A DNA stretch of 50,291 nucleotides from an uncultured Eubacteriales bacterium (GTDB taxonomy: Bacteria; Bacillota; Clostridia; Christensenellales; Aristaeellaceae), in the NCBI GenBank assembly GCA_902774025.1, contig CACYGY010000015.1, forward strand, positions 1 through 50,291, read 5' to 3'. The notes beneath the pieces were generated by a model that had not been told where the DNA came from, did not search any database, and saw nothing but the letters and a program-made list of their open reading frames with translations. The translations under genes were made by a program, and so were the position numbers. This document shows positions 31,105-39,909 of this stretch, piece after piece (within the stretch, counting starts at the first letter, position 1; each line of letters begins with the position of its first letter).

Positions 31105-31920
31105 TTATGGATTGACCGTGGCGATGTATTCAACCTCATCTGGAACGTCAATTCCCGGGTTCTCTGCGCGGATGACGGGCCGGATCCCCTTTTCCTCAAG
31201 CCCCATGACAAAATGGCACAGAGCAATCCCCACATCGATCTTCTGCAGGTCCCCCGTCTTCTCACTGATAAAGCCCTTATCCCGCTTTTCATAAAAGTGC
31301 CAGCCTTTTTCTGTCAGAATGATCCGCCAGGGCTGCTTGTTGACCGCAGAAGGCGCCCAGCGCACCATTTCGATCAGGTCGGCATTGGCTGCCTGGATTT
31401 CAGGAGGCAGAGCCTTCTCCCACGCGCCGCCAAAGAACAGCTGGTCCGCGTTCAGACGAGAATCGGCGCCGACGCCCCTGCGCATCAGGTTCTCCCGTAT
31501 GGATCGATTCTTCGCCGGATATCCCAGCGGACTGACGCAGGGCATCCTTTCTCCTTCCGAAAGCTCTGCCGCCTGTTCAAACCTTTCCCGCTTCATCGTG
31601 CCGCCAATCCAGGTTGTGCCGATTCCAAGGGACCACGCGTACAGCACCAGCTTTTCAAATGAATATCCAAAGGCGGCGTCCGCACAGGGAACACTGTCCA
31701 CCTTTCCGGCGACATACAGTGTTTCTCCCGTCAGAACAGGACTGGACAGCCCGTGCTCCTTCGCATCCAGCAGCACAAAGCGAACCGGAATATCAAACGG
31801 ATTCCTGATGGAATGGATATACCGCTCAAGACTTGCCCTGTCCTCTGCGCTGAGAGGCTTTCCGTCAAAGGTACGGACACTCTTTCTTCCCTTGATGAGT
31901 TTCAGCAATTCTGCCATCAT
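31105..31920 (-). CDS. Nitroreductase-family oxidoreductase (putative TM nitroreductase)
   Basis: 271 residues. KGRKSVRTFDGKPLS near the N-terminus binds FMN phosphate. YSFEKLVLYAWSLGIGTTWIGG and EMVRWAPSAVNKQPWRIIL are the conserved blocks of the larger (~250-270 aa) nitroreductase group. FMN-dependent reduction of nitro compounds, quinones or flavins is expected. It heads the redox operon. Start 31920 is chosen because ATG overlaps the stop of an upstream frame (ATGA) and GGAAAGG precedes it; the next codon, ATG 31917, is also possible. Confidence 0.87.
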   Translation of the reverse strand: MMAELLKLIKGRKSVRTFDGKPLSAEDRASLERYIHSIRNPFDIPVRFVLLDAKEHGLSSPVLTGETLYVAGKVDSVPCADAAFGYSFEKLVLYAWSLGIGTTWIGGTMKRERFEQAAELSEGERMPCVSPLGYPAKNRSIRENLMRRGVGADSRLNADQLFFGGAWEKALPPEIQAANADLIEMVRWAPSAVNKQPWRIILTEKGWHFYEKRDKGFISEKTGDLQKIDVGIALCHFVMGLEEKGIRPVIRAENPGIDVPDEVEYIATVNP

Positions 31921-32096
31921 CCTTTTCCTTTCCGGATGCAAACAAAAGTCACATCCTCCATGGCCCTCACGCGGAGGCTTCCCCGTCTTCCGCGGCAATC
32001 TTTCTTCCCTGCATTCAGCGTATCCCGGAAAACCTTCTCCCATTCATCATCATGGATATGCACAGTCCTGAATAGGGAGGAAGACGGCACGGGCAT
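31917..32096 (-). CDS. Possible leader ORF or gene remnant ahead of the nitroreductase gene
   Basis: A 59-codon minus-strand frame from an ATG at 32096 reading MPVPSSSLFRTVHIHDDEWE, then DTLNAGKKDC and RVRAMEDVTFVCIRKGKG, ending in a TGA that overlaps the nitroreductase ATG. The text is protein-like, but its ATG coincides with the expected transcription start and has no ribosome binding site. It may be the 3' part of a decayed gene that now serves as leader. Family not recognised. Confidence 0.3.
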   Translation of the reverse strand: MPVPSSSLFRTVHIHDDEWEKVFRDTLNAGKKDCRGRRGSLRVRAMEDVTFVCIRKGKG

Positions 32097-32123
32097 TGTA
32101 TCATCCACTTCTTGAAACTGCAA
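32095..32123 (-). promoter_or_regulatory. Promoter of the redox operon
   Basis: On the minus strand TTGCAG, a 17-bp spacer and TACAAT, about 175 bp upstream of the nitroreductase start. Confidence 0.55.
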
Positions 32124-32578
32124 TCCGGCAGGAGAAGTCATGCGCTTCCTCCCCTTTTCTCCGGGGCCCGGAACAGAACGTGCCAGTCATGCGGAGCGTG
32201 ATATCCGCGCAGGTCTCTCCATTCCCGTCCCCCACGGATCCCCGGAAATGCAGGGCCTGCGTCCTTTCGAATCCGGAATGCCACAGTCAGCGGATGTCAG
32301 GATCTCCGGAAACCGGAGAAGTCTGTGATGGTTCGCCATCATGTCTGTTCCTCCCGATCCGTTACCGCCCTAAATTCAGCTGCTCTCCATCGGGAATTGA
32401 CGGCCTTTCCGTCCATGAAACCCGTGCAGCCCTGTGCCGCGTTTTCGAACGGGGCAACCCGCTTCCTTTACGCGGTTGTCCGCAGTTTTCACCGAAAGTT
32501 CAGATTCGCTTCGCAGGAAATCAGAGATTCATGGCCAATCATTACAGCAGACCGAGTCACAGTGTGAAGGAGGATTCT
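32124..32578. other. Intergenic stretch of about 450 bp
   Basis: No gene supported on either strand; frames here have no domain character. A ribosome binding site (AAGGAGG) at the right end serves the hypothetical gene at 32579. No convincing promoter was found for that gene. Confidence 0.45.
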
Positions 32579-32905
32579 ATGACAGCATGCATCTCCAGGG
32601 AACTCGTTTTTCAGGTTTCGGACAGACTGGCGGAAAAGGATGTGGAAACGAGCGAGTGGTTTGACCTGCCAGGCTCCCATCTCCGCTGCTTTCTGCGTCT
32701 GGACCGTGGATTTCATCCGGATGCCGGAGTCTGCCTGGTCACAGGTGCCCTGCGTCAGGGGGATAACCGCGCAGTTCAGCGTTTTCACCATTTTGCCCCC
32801 TCCATGGAAGAGATGCGGATGTTTCTTCGGAATCCGGATCATGCCCCGGGCATTACGGAAAGCCTCATGCACCTTTGCTGCCGGGCGGACAAGGGATTTG
32901 AATAA
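32579..32905 (+). CDS. Hypothetical protein (108 aa)
   Basis: 108 residues starting MTACISRELVFQVSDRLAEK. The start has AAGGAGG at optimal distance, although the frame is open much further upstream. It is soluble, without signal peptide or membrane helices, and has a short amphipathic N-terminal helix and a C-terminal segment with SMEEMRMFLRNPDHAPGITE. I do not recognise a family. A strong terminator follows two bases after the stop, supporting it as a real transcription unit. Confidence 0.65.
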   Translation: MTACISRELVFQVSDRLAEKDVETSEWFDLPGSHLRCFLRLDRGFHPDAGVCLVTGALRQGDNRAVQRFHHFAPSMEEMRMFLRNPDHAPGITESLMHLCCRADKGFE

Positions 32906-32906
32906 G

Positions 32907-32944
32907 GAAAAGAGCTCAGAGAAAGCGTACTCTGAGCTCTTTTC
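32907..32944. terminator. Bidirectional terminator
   Basis: GAAAAGAGCTCAGAG and CTCTGAGCTCTTTTC form a perfect 15-bp stem with an 8-nt loop, with A and T runs. It serves the hypothetical gene (+) and the beta-galactosidase operon (-), whose stop is at 32952. Confidence 0.93.
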
Positions 32945-32951
32945 TTTTCCC

Positions 32952-35360
32952 TTACAGGCCCTTCACCGTCACCGTTGTGTCCGGAAGACCCTGGGCATGA
33001 ATGGTCACCAGAACATCCCCGGGCGCATCGGCAATCACGGCTGCCATGGCACGGCCTTCATAGGCCCTGCAGGCGTCCGTGTAATTTTCCTCTGTACAGG
33101 GATTGCCGCTGCCCATGCCCGCCAGATGCCCGGCGCCGCTGACCTCCACCCGGATCTGACGGGTCTCCGGAGGCACCCTCGCACCAGCCCGGTCTGCCAG
33201 GGTAATGGCGATATAGGAAAGATCCTGGGCATCTCCACGGATTTCCGGCCGGTCCGCGCTGGCCAGAATCTGGCAGGCTTCCCCGGCGGTTTTCAGAGTG
33301 CAGCTGCTGATCCGTTCTCCCTTTCTGTAGGCAATGGCCTCCAGCGTTCCCTTCTCATAGGGAATCTCCATCACTGCCTCCAGTTTTTCCACCTTCGCCC
33401 TGCCCAGGGATACGCCGTTAAGAATGAATTCCACTTCCTCCGCGTCCGCGTAGGCATAGGTGGTGACAGGTTTGCCCTGCCATTCATCCTCATAGGTCCA
33501 GCTGTCCATGACGTCCTTCCAGTGCCAGCCCGTGCCCCAGTATGTGTCCCCGTGATGCCGGGGATGGGTGGTAAACAGGGCCATTTTCCGGCTGCCGCCT
33601 TCAAAGGCTTCCCACATGATCTCCCGGTAATAGCTCTGACCCGTTCTGTATCCGCACAGGTCCATGTCCCCCTGGAAGCAGCTTCTCCAGGGATATTCGC
33701 CCATGAACCCATGGGTTTCCCCGGTGCTCTCCCACACCACGCGGCCCACGCCGGCCTCGCCCAGATTGTCAAAGGCAGTCCAGATGAAGTCCCCGATGAC
33801 ATGACTGTTGTCCATGGTGGCTTTCCAGTAATCATACGTATTGAAGGGATGCGTCTCGGTACCCATGATCACCCGGCCCGGGAAGGTCTCCCGGTCGGCG
33901 GCGTAGCGCTGATACTGGTAATTGTAACCCACAATATCCAGAGCCGCAGCAAAGCCCGCCGTCTTCTTTCCCCACAGGTCCATGGTCTTCGCGCTCTGAT
34001 CCAGGTTCTGGAAGTTCACCTTGTCCAGTCCCCCGGCCTCCTTCACAGCCTTCTCAAAGGCCTCCATGTCAAAGACGCCGTTGATGGCGGAGGTGATAAA
34101 GTGCGTGGGATCCAGGGACCGGATTTTATCGGCAATCCTCCGGGCCCATACGTAACCGTCGCCGGACCCATCGCGCTCCGCGATCTCATTGCCGATGGAA
34201 TAGCTGAACACGCAGGGATGGTTCCGGTCACGCATGACCATGTACTCCACATCCCGCTCCCACCAGTCCTCAAAGTACAAATGATAGTCCATGGGCACCT
34301 TGCCCGTGCGCCAGCAGTCAAAGGCTTCATCCAGAAGGATCATGCCCTGCCGGTCGCAGGTTTCCAGCATCGCCAGGCTCGGCGGATAATGGCTGATGCG
34401 CACCGCATTGTATCCCGCCGCCTTCAGGATCTGGATTTTCCGCTCTTCCGCCCGGGGATAGGCAGCGCTGCCCAGGAAAGCGTGATCATGATGAATGCAG
34501 CCGCCCTTCAGCTTCAGGGGCCGGCCGTTGAGGCGCAGTCCGCGCACGGCATCCACCTCATACTTCCGGATGCCGAAGGTGACCTCTGACGTTTCATCCC
34601 CCTGCCCGGGAGCGGAGCACACCGCCTTCAGGGTATAGAGGGAGGGACTGTCCGGAGACCAGAGACGGGGATTTGTCACTTCCAGGGACACGACCGCCCG
34701 GGTTTTCTCGCCAGGACAAACAAGGGTTTCCGTGGAGCCTTCCGCCACCGTCGTTCCCTCTTCGTCCACAATCATTACCCGAAGGGCTGCCCCGGTCTTC
34801 ACCCGCTCCAGGGTGGACACGGAAATTTCCGCCTTCACCACAGCCCGCTCAGGGGTTACCTCCGGAGTCTGAACGAACAGGTCCCAGGGCAGAATCCCCG
34901 TCTTCTCCCCCGTCCACAGGCTCACGCCCCGGTACAGTCCGCCGCCCGAATACCACCGTGTGGAGGGCTGGCGGCTCTGGACCTTGATCTTCAGTGAATT
35001 CTTCCCCACCCTTGCATGGGGCGTCAGATCCACCAGGAAGGGGGTATAGCCATAGGGATGCAGGGCGATGACTTCTCCGTTGAGAATCACCTCCGTGTTC
35101 ATGTAGGCACCGTCCAGATCCAGAACAAGGCGCTTGTCCGCCCATGCCTCCGGAATCTCCAGTTCCTTCTCGTACACGCCCTGTCCGTCCCCGAAATACC
35201 CGTTGGGGGCGCCGCCCAGAGCATCCCTTTTCCGCTGTGTGTCCACAATGAAATCATGGGGCAGGTTCACCCGGGGCAGCTCCGCAAAACTGGCGGGGTC
35301 CAGAAAGAACAGTTCCCGGTCCCGGAAACCCCAGTCCAGATTCAGACTCTGTTTCTGCAT
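32952..35360 (-). CDS. Glycoside hydrolase family 2 beta-galactosidase
   Basis: 802 residues. An N-terminal sugar-binding jelly roll (LPHDFIVDTQ, VILNGEVIALHPYGYTPF, TRWYSGGGLYRGV), an immunoglobulin-like domain, then the catalytic barrel with HHDHAFLGSA, NAVRISHYPPS, the acid/base Glu392 in SIGNEIAERD and the nucleophile Glu502 in MGTETHPF. A C-terminal beta domain (DUF4982-type) follows. It is cytoplasmic (no signal peptide), so it should split a galactoside or related disaccharide brought in by the adjacent ABC transporter. GGAG precedes the ATG at 35360. It lies downstream of the permease genes behind a hairpin, so expression may depend on readthrough. Beta-glucuronidase activity cannot be excluded from motifs alone. 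Confidence 0.9.
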   Translation of the reverse strand: MQKQSLNLDWGFRDRELFFLDPASFAELPRVNLPHDFIVDTQRKRDALGGAPNGYFGDGQGVYEKELEIPEAWADKRLVLDLDGAYMNTEVILNGEVIALHPYGYTPFLVDLTPHARVGKNSLKIKVQSRQPSTRWYSGGGLYRGVSLWTGEKTGILPWDLFVQTPEVTPERAVVKAEISVSTLERVKTGAALRVMIVDEEGTTVAEGSTETLVCPGEKTRAVVSLEVTNPRLWSPDSPSLYTLKAVCSAPGQGDETSEVTFGIRKYEVDAVRGLRLNGRPLKLKGGCIHHDHAFLGSAAYPRAEERKIQILKAAGYNAVRISHYPPSLAMLETCDRQGMILLDEAFDCWRTGKVPMDYHLYFEDWWERDVEYMVMRDRNHPCVFSYSIGNEIAERDGSGDGYVWARRIADKIRSLDPTHFITSAINGVFDMEAFEKAVKEAGGLDKVNFQNLDQSAKTMDLWGKKTAGFAAALDIVGYNYQYQRYAADRETFPGRVIMGTETHPFNTYDYWKATMDNSHVIGDFIWTAFDNLGEAGVGRVVWESTGETHGFMGEYPWRSCFQGDMDLCGYRTGQSYYREIMWEAFEGGSRKMALFTTHPRHHGDTYWGTGWHWKDVMDSWTYEDEWQGKPVTTYAYADAEEVEFILNGVSLGRAKVEKLEAVMEIPYEKGTLEAIAYRKGERISSCTLKTAGEACQILASADRPEIRGDAQDLSYIAITLADRAGARVPPETRQIRVEVSGAGHLAGMGSGNPCTEENYTDACRAYEGRAMAAVIADAPGDVLVTIHAQGLPDTTVTVKGL

Positions 35361-35385
35361 CGTTCAGTCTCCTTTCAGTCATCCG

Positions 35386-35415
35386 AAAAAGAGCATGTAC
35401 CGTGACATGCTCTTT
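35386..35415 (-). terminator. Hairpin between the permease and beta-galactosidase genes
   Basis: On the minus strand AAAGAGCATGT and ACATGCTCTTT form an 11-bp stem followed by TTTTTC. It fits an intrinsic terminator; partial readthrough would lower enzyme expression relative to the transporter. Confidence 0.75.
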
Positions 35416-35426
35416 CACGCGCATTT

Positions 35427-36356
35427 TTATCCCTTGATGGAACCGATCATCACGCCCTTGACGAAGTAGCGCTGCAGGAAGGGATAAACCACCAGGATGG
35501 GCACCGTGGCCACGATGATGGTGCAGTACTTCACCAGCATGCGGAACTGCTCCTGCTGGCTCTGCCCCACCGATCCCACCTGCGTCATGGCAGAGGTGTC
35601 ATTCTTCAGCAGGATTTCCCTCAGCACCAGCTGCAGGGGATACTTGCTCTTGCTGGAGAGGAAAATGGACGGGTTGAACCAGTTGTTCCACCAGGTGACC
35701 GCATAGAACAGGGAAATTACGGCCACGGTGGCCTGGGCCAGCGGGAAGAAGATGCGCCAGAGAATGGTCCAGTCATTGGCGCCGTCCAGACGCGCGGATT
35801 CCTCCAGGCTGTCCGGAATGGCGGCAAAGGAGGTGCGCATCACCACCAGGTTCCATGTATTCACCGCCACCGGCAGGATAATGCCGGAATAGGTGTCCAG
35901 AAGGTTAAAGCTCTTCACCTGCAGATAGAAGGGAATCAGACCGCCCTGGAAATACATGGTGAAGGCGATGAACTTCATGATGAAGCCGTTCCAGTAGCAG
36001 TTCTTCCGGCTCAGGCCATAGGCCGCGGTGGTGGTGAGGAACATGTTCACCAGCGTGCCGATGACCATGTAAATCAGGGTATTGCGGAAGCCGATGGGAA
36101 TATTGGGGTTCTCCATGACCAGCCTGTAGCCCCGGACAGACCAGGTGCCCAGAGGCCAGGCCATGATCCCGCGCTGGGCATAGAGCTCAATGGGATCACT
36201 GACGGAGCAGACCAGCACGTACCACAGGGGGTACAGACAGATCACGCACAGGATGGCCATGAACACATAATTGAAGATCTCGAAGGCCTTTTCTCCCCGG
36301 GTCATGAGTTTCCGGCTCTTCGGCCTGTGTTTTTTCTTCCTGACAACTGTATTCAA
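35427..36356 (-). CDS. Carbohydrate ABC transporter permease, YtcP/LplC (MalG-like) type
   Basis: About 309 residues, six membrane helices. The EAA loop is ESARLDGANDWTILWRIFFP, and the C-terminal FLQRYFVKGVMIGSIKG ending is the hallmark of the YtcP/LplC group of CUT1 permeases. With the LplB-like permease it forms the membrane channel for an oligosaccharide or glycoside. The start is chosen at TTG 36356, because GGGGGAAG lies at a good distance; a GTG at 36377 inside the upstream gene is the alternative. No ATPase gene is in the operon, so a shared MsmX-type ATPase encoded elsewhere is expected. Confidence 0.9.
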   Translation of the reverse strand: MNTVVRKKKHRPKSRKLMTRGEKAFEIFNYVFMAILCVICLYPLWYVLVCSVSDPIELYAQRGIMAWPLGTWSVRGYRLVMENPNIPIGFRNTLIYMVIGTLVNMFLTTTAAYGLSRKNCYWNGFIMKFIAFTMYFQGGLIPFYLQVKSFNLLDTYSGIILPVAVNTWNLVVMRTSFAAIPDSLEESARLDGANDWTILWRIFFPLAQATVAVISLFYAVTWWNNWFNPSIFLSSKSKYPLQLVLREILLKNDTSAMTQVGSVGQSQQEQFRMLVKYCTIIVATVPILVVYPFLQRYFVKGVMIGSIKG

Positions 36357-36370
36357 TGTCTCTTCCCCCT

Positions 36371-37828
36371 TTACCACAGGCTGTTCTCGGTGAGCACAGC
36401 GCTCATCCTGTTGGCGAAAATCACCAGCATGAAGTTGATGACGGAGTTGAACAGGTTCACGGCGGTGGAGAAGGAGAAATTAGCATCCACGATACCCTTG
36501 CGGTACACATAGGTGGACACAACGTCCGCCGTCTCATAGGTCAGGCCGTTATAGAGAAGGATGATCTTCTCATAGCCCACGCCCATCAGGGAGCCGATGC
36601 GGAGGATCAGCAGGATGGAGATGGTGGGCAGAAGACCGGGCAGCGTCACGTGAAGCACCTGCTTGAACTTGCCGGCGCCGTCAATGGTCGCTGCTTCATA
36701 CTGTTCCTGATCAATGCCCGCCAGGGCGGAGAGGAATATGATGGAGTCCCAGCCAAGCCTCTGCCAGAGTTCCGAGCCCACATAGACGGTGCGGAAATAC
36801 TTGGCGTCTCCCAGAAGGTTGACCGGGCTTTGCACGCCAAAGAGTTTCTGGATCTCCGCGAACAGGCCCGTGGTGGAACAGAAGTCCGTGAGAATACCGC
36901 ACATGACCACCAGGGAAATGAAGTAGGGCATGTAGGTTATGGTCTGCACCACGCGCTTGTACTTGATGGAGCGCATTTCATTGAGCAGAAGGGCCAGAAT
37001 GATGGGGGCCGGGAAGCCGACCACCAGATTCCAGAAACTGATGAGCAGGGTATTGCGGATGGTGCGGTAGGCGTAGGCGGAACGGAAGAAGTCACGGAAC
37101 CACTGAAGTCCCACCCATTCGCTTCCGGTGATGCCGCCCTTGGCCTTGTAGTTGTTGAAGGAGATCAGGATGCCGTACATGGGGCCGTAGCACCAGATGA
37201 CATAGAAGATGATGGTGGGCAGGATGAGGAGATAGATGGGCCAGTGCTTGGCGAAGTCCTTCTTGATGATCTCCCAGGTGGTGGGAACCCTGTAGGTGGA
37301 CTTGATATCCGCCCGGGCATAGGTGGCCGCGAGATTCTCCCTGCGCAGCACCATGGTTCTCTGCCGTTTGCGCCAGATCACGACGATCAGGTTCACCACC
37401 GACAGACCCATGGCAATCATCCAGCCCACGGTGAACGCCAGGGAATTCGCGTCCAGGCCGAACTCACCCTTGGCCTGATAGGTGACGTCAAAGCGGAACA
37501 TGAAAACCGACACAATGAGGAAAATGGCGCTGACGATGGAATACAGGAACTTGTCCGGCCTGAACAGGGCCACCAGCAGGCCCATCAGGCCGAAGATGAT
37601 GGCGCCGATGATCATGGGATGCATGGAGCCTTCCGATTTGCCCGGGGTATTTCCCCTGAGAAAATCCAGGCCGCTGAGGGTGAGGGCTTCATCGGTCTTC
37701 CGGTTGACCGCGTTCAGCTGAGGCAGAAAGATCAGCGTCAGAAGCGTCATGGCGCAGAGCACGATGATGGCAATCCGCTTCCAGTCCGATCCCGCCGGGG
37801 AAGACCGGGTCGTCTTCGCAGCTGTCAT
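36371..37828 (-). CDS. Carbohydrate ABC transporter permease, LplB type, with N-terminal membrane extension
   Basis: 485 residues, against about 300 for ordinary LplB proteins. The last ~295 residues are a standard permease with six helices, NEMRSIKYKRVVQTITYMPY, and the EAA loop EQYEAATIDGAGKFKQVLHV. The first ~190 residues add about four extra membrane segments (IAIIVLCAMTLLTLIFL, MIIGAIIFGLMGLLVALF, FLYSIVSAIFLIVSVFMF, MIAMGLSVVNLIVVIW) before a basic linker. The extension could be regulatory or help dock the binding protein; its role is unknown. The start at 37828 has AGGAG upstream. Confidence 0.88.
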   Translation of the reverse strand: MTAAKTTRSSPAGSDWKRIAIIVLCAMTLLTLIFLPQLNAVNRKTDEALTLSGLDFLRGNTPGKSEGSMHPMIIGAIIFGLMGLLVALFRPDKFLYSIVSAIFLIVSVFMFRFDVTYQAKGEFGLDANSLAFTVGWMIAMGLSVVNLIVVIWRKRQRTMVLRRENLAATYARADIKSTYRVPTTWEIIKKDFAKHWPIYLLILPTIIFYVIWCYGPMYGILISFNNYKAKGGITGSEWVGLQWFRDFFRSAYAYRTIRNTLLISFWNLVVGFPAPIILALLLNEMRSIKYKRVVQTITYMPYFISLVVMCGILTDFCSTTGLFAEIQKLFGVQSPVNLLGDAKYFRTVYVGSELWQRLGWDSIIFLSALAGIDQEQYEAATIDGAGKFKQVLHVTLPGLLPTISILLILRIGSLMGVGYEKIILLYNGLTYETADVVSTYVYRKGIVDANFSFSTAVNLFNSVINFMLVIFANRMSAVLTENSLW

Positions 37829-37928
37829 AAGGCATCATCTCCTGTGTAGAATTTCTTCCGCCGGCAGTCATGCCCGCGGCGCCGAACCGGTGCCGTGGGC
37901 ATGGCTGCCGCGCCTGAGGGGATGAAAG

Positions 37929-37957
37929 TGCCGGGCGAGGCCAATCCCCGCCCGGCA
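37929..37957 (-). repeat. Stem-loop between the SBP and permease genes
   Basis: TGCCGGGCG and CGCCCGGCA form a perfect 9-bp stem around an 11-nt loop, 13 bp after the SBP stop. On the minus strand only CTTTC follows, so it is a weak terminator or an mRNA 3'-end stabiliser, the usual means of making more binding protein than permease. Confidence 0.7.
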
Positions 37958-37970
37958 TCTTCACTCATGA

Positions 37971-39572
37971 TTAACGAGCATTGTATCTGTCAAGAGCGGC
38001 CTGCTGGATTTCGATGGCTTCCTCGATGTCCTGACTCTTGATCTGGTCCACGAAGGCGTCGAAGTTGTCCAGGGATTCCTGACCGGTAATGAACTTGTAG
38101 GTCATTTCGGTGCGGTAGGTGTTGATGTCCGTCATGATGCGGGCGAGATCAGCAGCTTCTTCCGCGGTGGGGGTGATCAGAGGCATGAACCAGTCATGGC
38201 CATCCTTGCCCCACTCATCGATGCACTGCCACACTTCGGGCTGCATCTCATAGGCGGTGGAGTCGCGGAGGTAGCCCCAGTTGTGGAGCTTGAAGCGCGG
38301 ATACACGGTCCAGAAGTCCATATCATCGCCGCGGCTGATGATGCCGGTTTCTTCATAGATCCATTCCAGCTTCTCCTTGCCGTCGCCGGCGTCAACCCAC
38401 TTGTAGCTGACGTTCTCGGGACCATAGGAGCACAGGTCGCCGCCGAACTGGCTGTACCAGAAATCCTTCCAGCGCACGACGGTTTCACCGATGCCCTCGT
38501 CTTCCGCGCGGGTGGTGAGCACGTCATAGTCGGTGCGGACGATGAAGTCGGTCTGGCGCAGATGCGTGGTCTGTCCTTCATAGGACTCGGGCATGCTGAC
38601 AGCCAGCAGCTTGTATTCGGGATTCTTGTTGGTGCCGGTTACCTTGGCCTGGCCGATTTCGCCGTAGGCGGAACCGAAGGCACCGTAGGTGCCGTCAGCC
38701 ATCTTGGCCTGATAGTCGGCATCGGTGATGGTGGCGAAGTCGGGATCCAGGATGCCTTCCTCATACCACTTGTGCAGCAGGGCCAGGAAATCCTTGTAGC
38801 CGGGCTCGATGGGGCCATAGGCGACGGTGGTGCCGTCCTTGGCGATCCATTCATAGGCGGCGTCATAGGAGGCGGCAAACTGATAGTTGGTTGCCACGCC
38901 GTACCACTGGGGGATGTTGCATCCCAGCAGGGTGCCGAACTGCTCCTTGAAGACATGGAGCATCTTGTCCCAGTCCTCAATGGTCTTCGGGGGCTCCAGG
39001 CCGGCCTTTTCCAGCAGATCCTGACGGACCCACAGTCCGGACCAGGGGCTGGAGGGCACGTAGTCCAGCATGTACCAGCAGATCATGGCGCCGGAATCCT
39101 GCTTGGCATCACGGCCGATTTCGGGATAGGTCTCATGCAGGTACTTCAGGTTGGGGGTCATGCCCTTCTCGAAGTAGGGAGAATAATCCAGATACACGCC
39201 GTCAGCCACCGCGGTCTCCACACCGCCGGCATAGGCCGGGGGCGTCGAGAACATGTGAGGCAGGTCGTTGGAAGCAACGCGCAGATTGAAGTTGTCGGTT
39301 TCAGAGCCAACAGGGGGATACACCCAGTTGACCTTCACACCGGTCACTTCTTCCATCTTCTTGAACACTTCGCAGTCTGCGAGCGTATCCATGATGGTGG
39401 AGGAGAAGCCGCGCCACACATCGATGGTCACGTCGTCCTTGGTAATCGGCAGTTCGGTCAGGTCGGCGCCAAAGTGCTGACGGTAAATGGTGCCCAGCTC
39501 TTCCGCAGACGCGAAAGCGGTCACCATCATGAGCGCGAGCACCAGACACAGGATTCTGGCAAACCTCTTCAT
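37971..39572 (-). CDS. Extracellular solute-binding protein of a carbohydrate ABC transporter (LplA/YtcQ-like)
   Basis: 533 residues. MKRFARILCLVLALMMVTAF is a signal peptide with an ASA cleavage site at about residue 23. No lipobox cysteine follows, unlike most Gram-positive binding proteins. The mature part fits the large CUT1 SBP family (ITKDDVTIDVWRGFSSTIMD; DWDKMLHVFKEQFG; FLALLHKWYEEGILDPDFAT). It should capture an oligosaccharide outside the cell and deliver it to the two permeases. How it is held at the surface without a lipid anchor is unclear. Start 39572 has GAGGGA upstream; the frame is open to 39731 but that part lies before the signal peptide. First gene of the operon. Confidence 0.9.
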   Translation of the reverse strand: MKRFARILCLVLALMMVTAFASAEELGTIYRQHFGADLTELPITKDDVTIDVWRGFSSTIMDTLADCEVFKKMEEVTGVKVNWVYPPVGSETDNFNLRVASNDLPHMFSTPPAYAGGVETAVADGVYLDYSPYFEKGMTPNLKYLHETYPEIGRDAKQDSGAMICWYMLDYVPSSPWSGLWVRQDLLEKAGLEPPKTIEDWDKMLHVFKEQFGTLLGCNIPQWYGVATNYQFAASYDAAYEWIAKDGTTVAYGPIEPGYKDFLALLHKWYEEGILDPDFATITDADYQAKMADGTYGAFGSAYGEIGQAKVTGTNKNPEYKLLAVSMPESYEGQTTHLRQTDFIVRTDYDVLTTRAEDEGIGETVVRWKDFWYSQFGGDLCSYGPENVSYKWVDAGDGKEKLEWIYEETGIISRGDDMDFWTVYPRFKLHNWGYLRDSTAYEMQPEVWQCIDEWGKDGHDWFMPLITPTAEEAADLARIMTDINTYRTEMTYKFITGQESLDNFDAFVDQIKSQDIEEAIEIQQAALDRYNAR

Positions 39573-39747
39573 AAACAGTTCCCTCCTCTTGTTGATTGCC
39601 CCGCCAAAACAAAAACGAGTCCCCAGAAACAGACAGGCGGTTTGTCTGTATTTCCCAAACAAAAGAGAAACCCACGCGAACAGGGAGGCAGATGCCTCTA
39701 TGTTTTTTTCCGCCGGTGCGGAGACAGACATGTATCAGTCGGTTTAA

Positions 39748-39776
39748 AATATAACGGAAAGACGGATTCATGTCAA
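39748..39776 (-). promoter_or_regulatory. Strong promoter of the sugar-uptake operon
   Basis: On the minus strand a perfect TTGACA, a 17-bp spacer and TATATT, about 175 bp upstream of the SBP start. The long leader (39573-39740) shows no recognised riboswitch. Confidence 0.8.
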
Positions 39777-39856
39777 GAACAAACGGCTGCGAGCACAAAA
39801 ATAATCGAAATCAGCCGGAAAAGAGGCAAAATTGACAGGGCACGGCTCATTTTCAC

Positions 39857-39893
39857 TGAAAAACCCGGACATTCCCTTCGGCATGTCCGGGTT
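39857..39893 (-). terminator. Terminator of the Gld-type ABC operon
   Basis: AACCCGGACAT and ATGTCCGGGTT form a perfect 11-bp stem. On the minus strand a TTTTTC run follows. It begins 16 bp past the stop of the DUF4340 gene and isolates that operon from the sugar operon. Confidence 0.9.
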
Positions 39894-39909
39894 CGGAAAA
39901 AAAACAATT

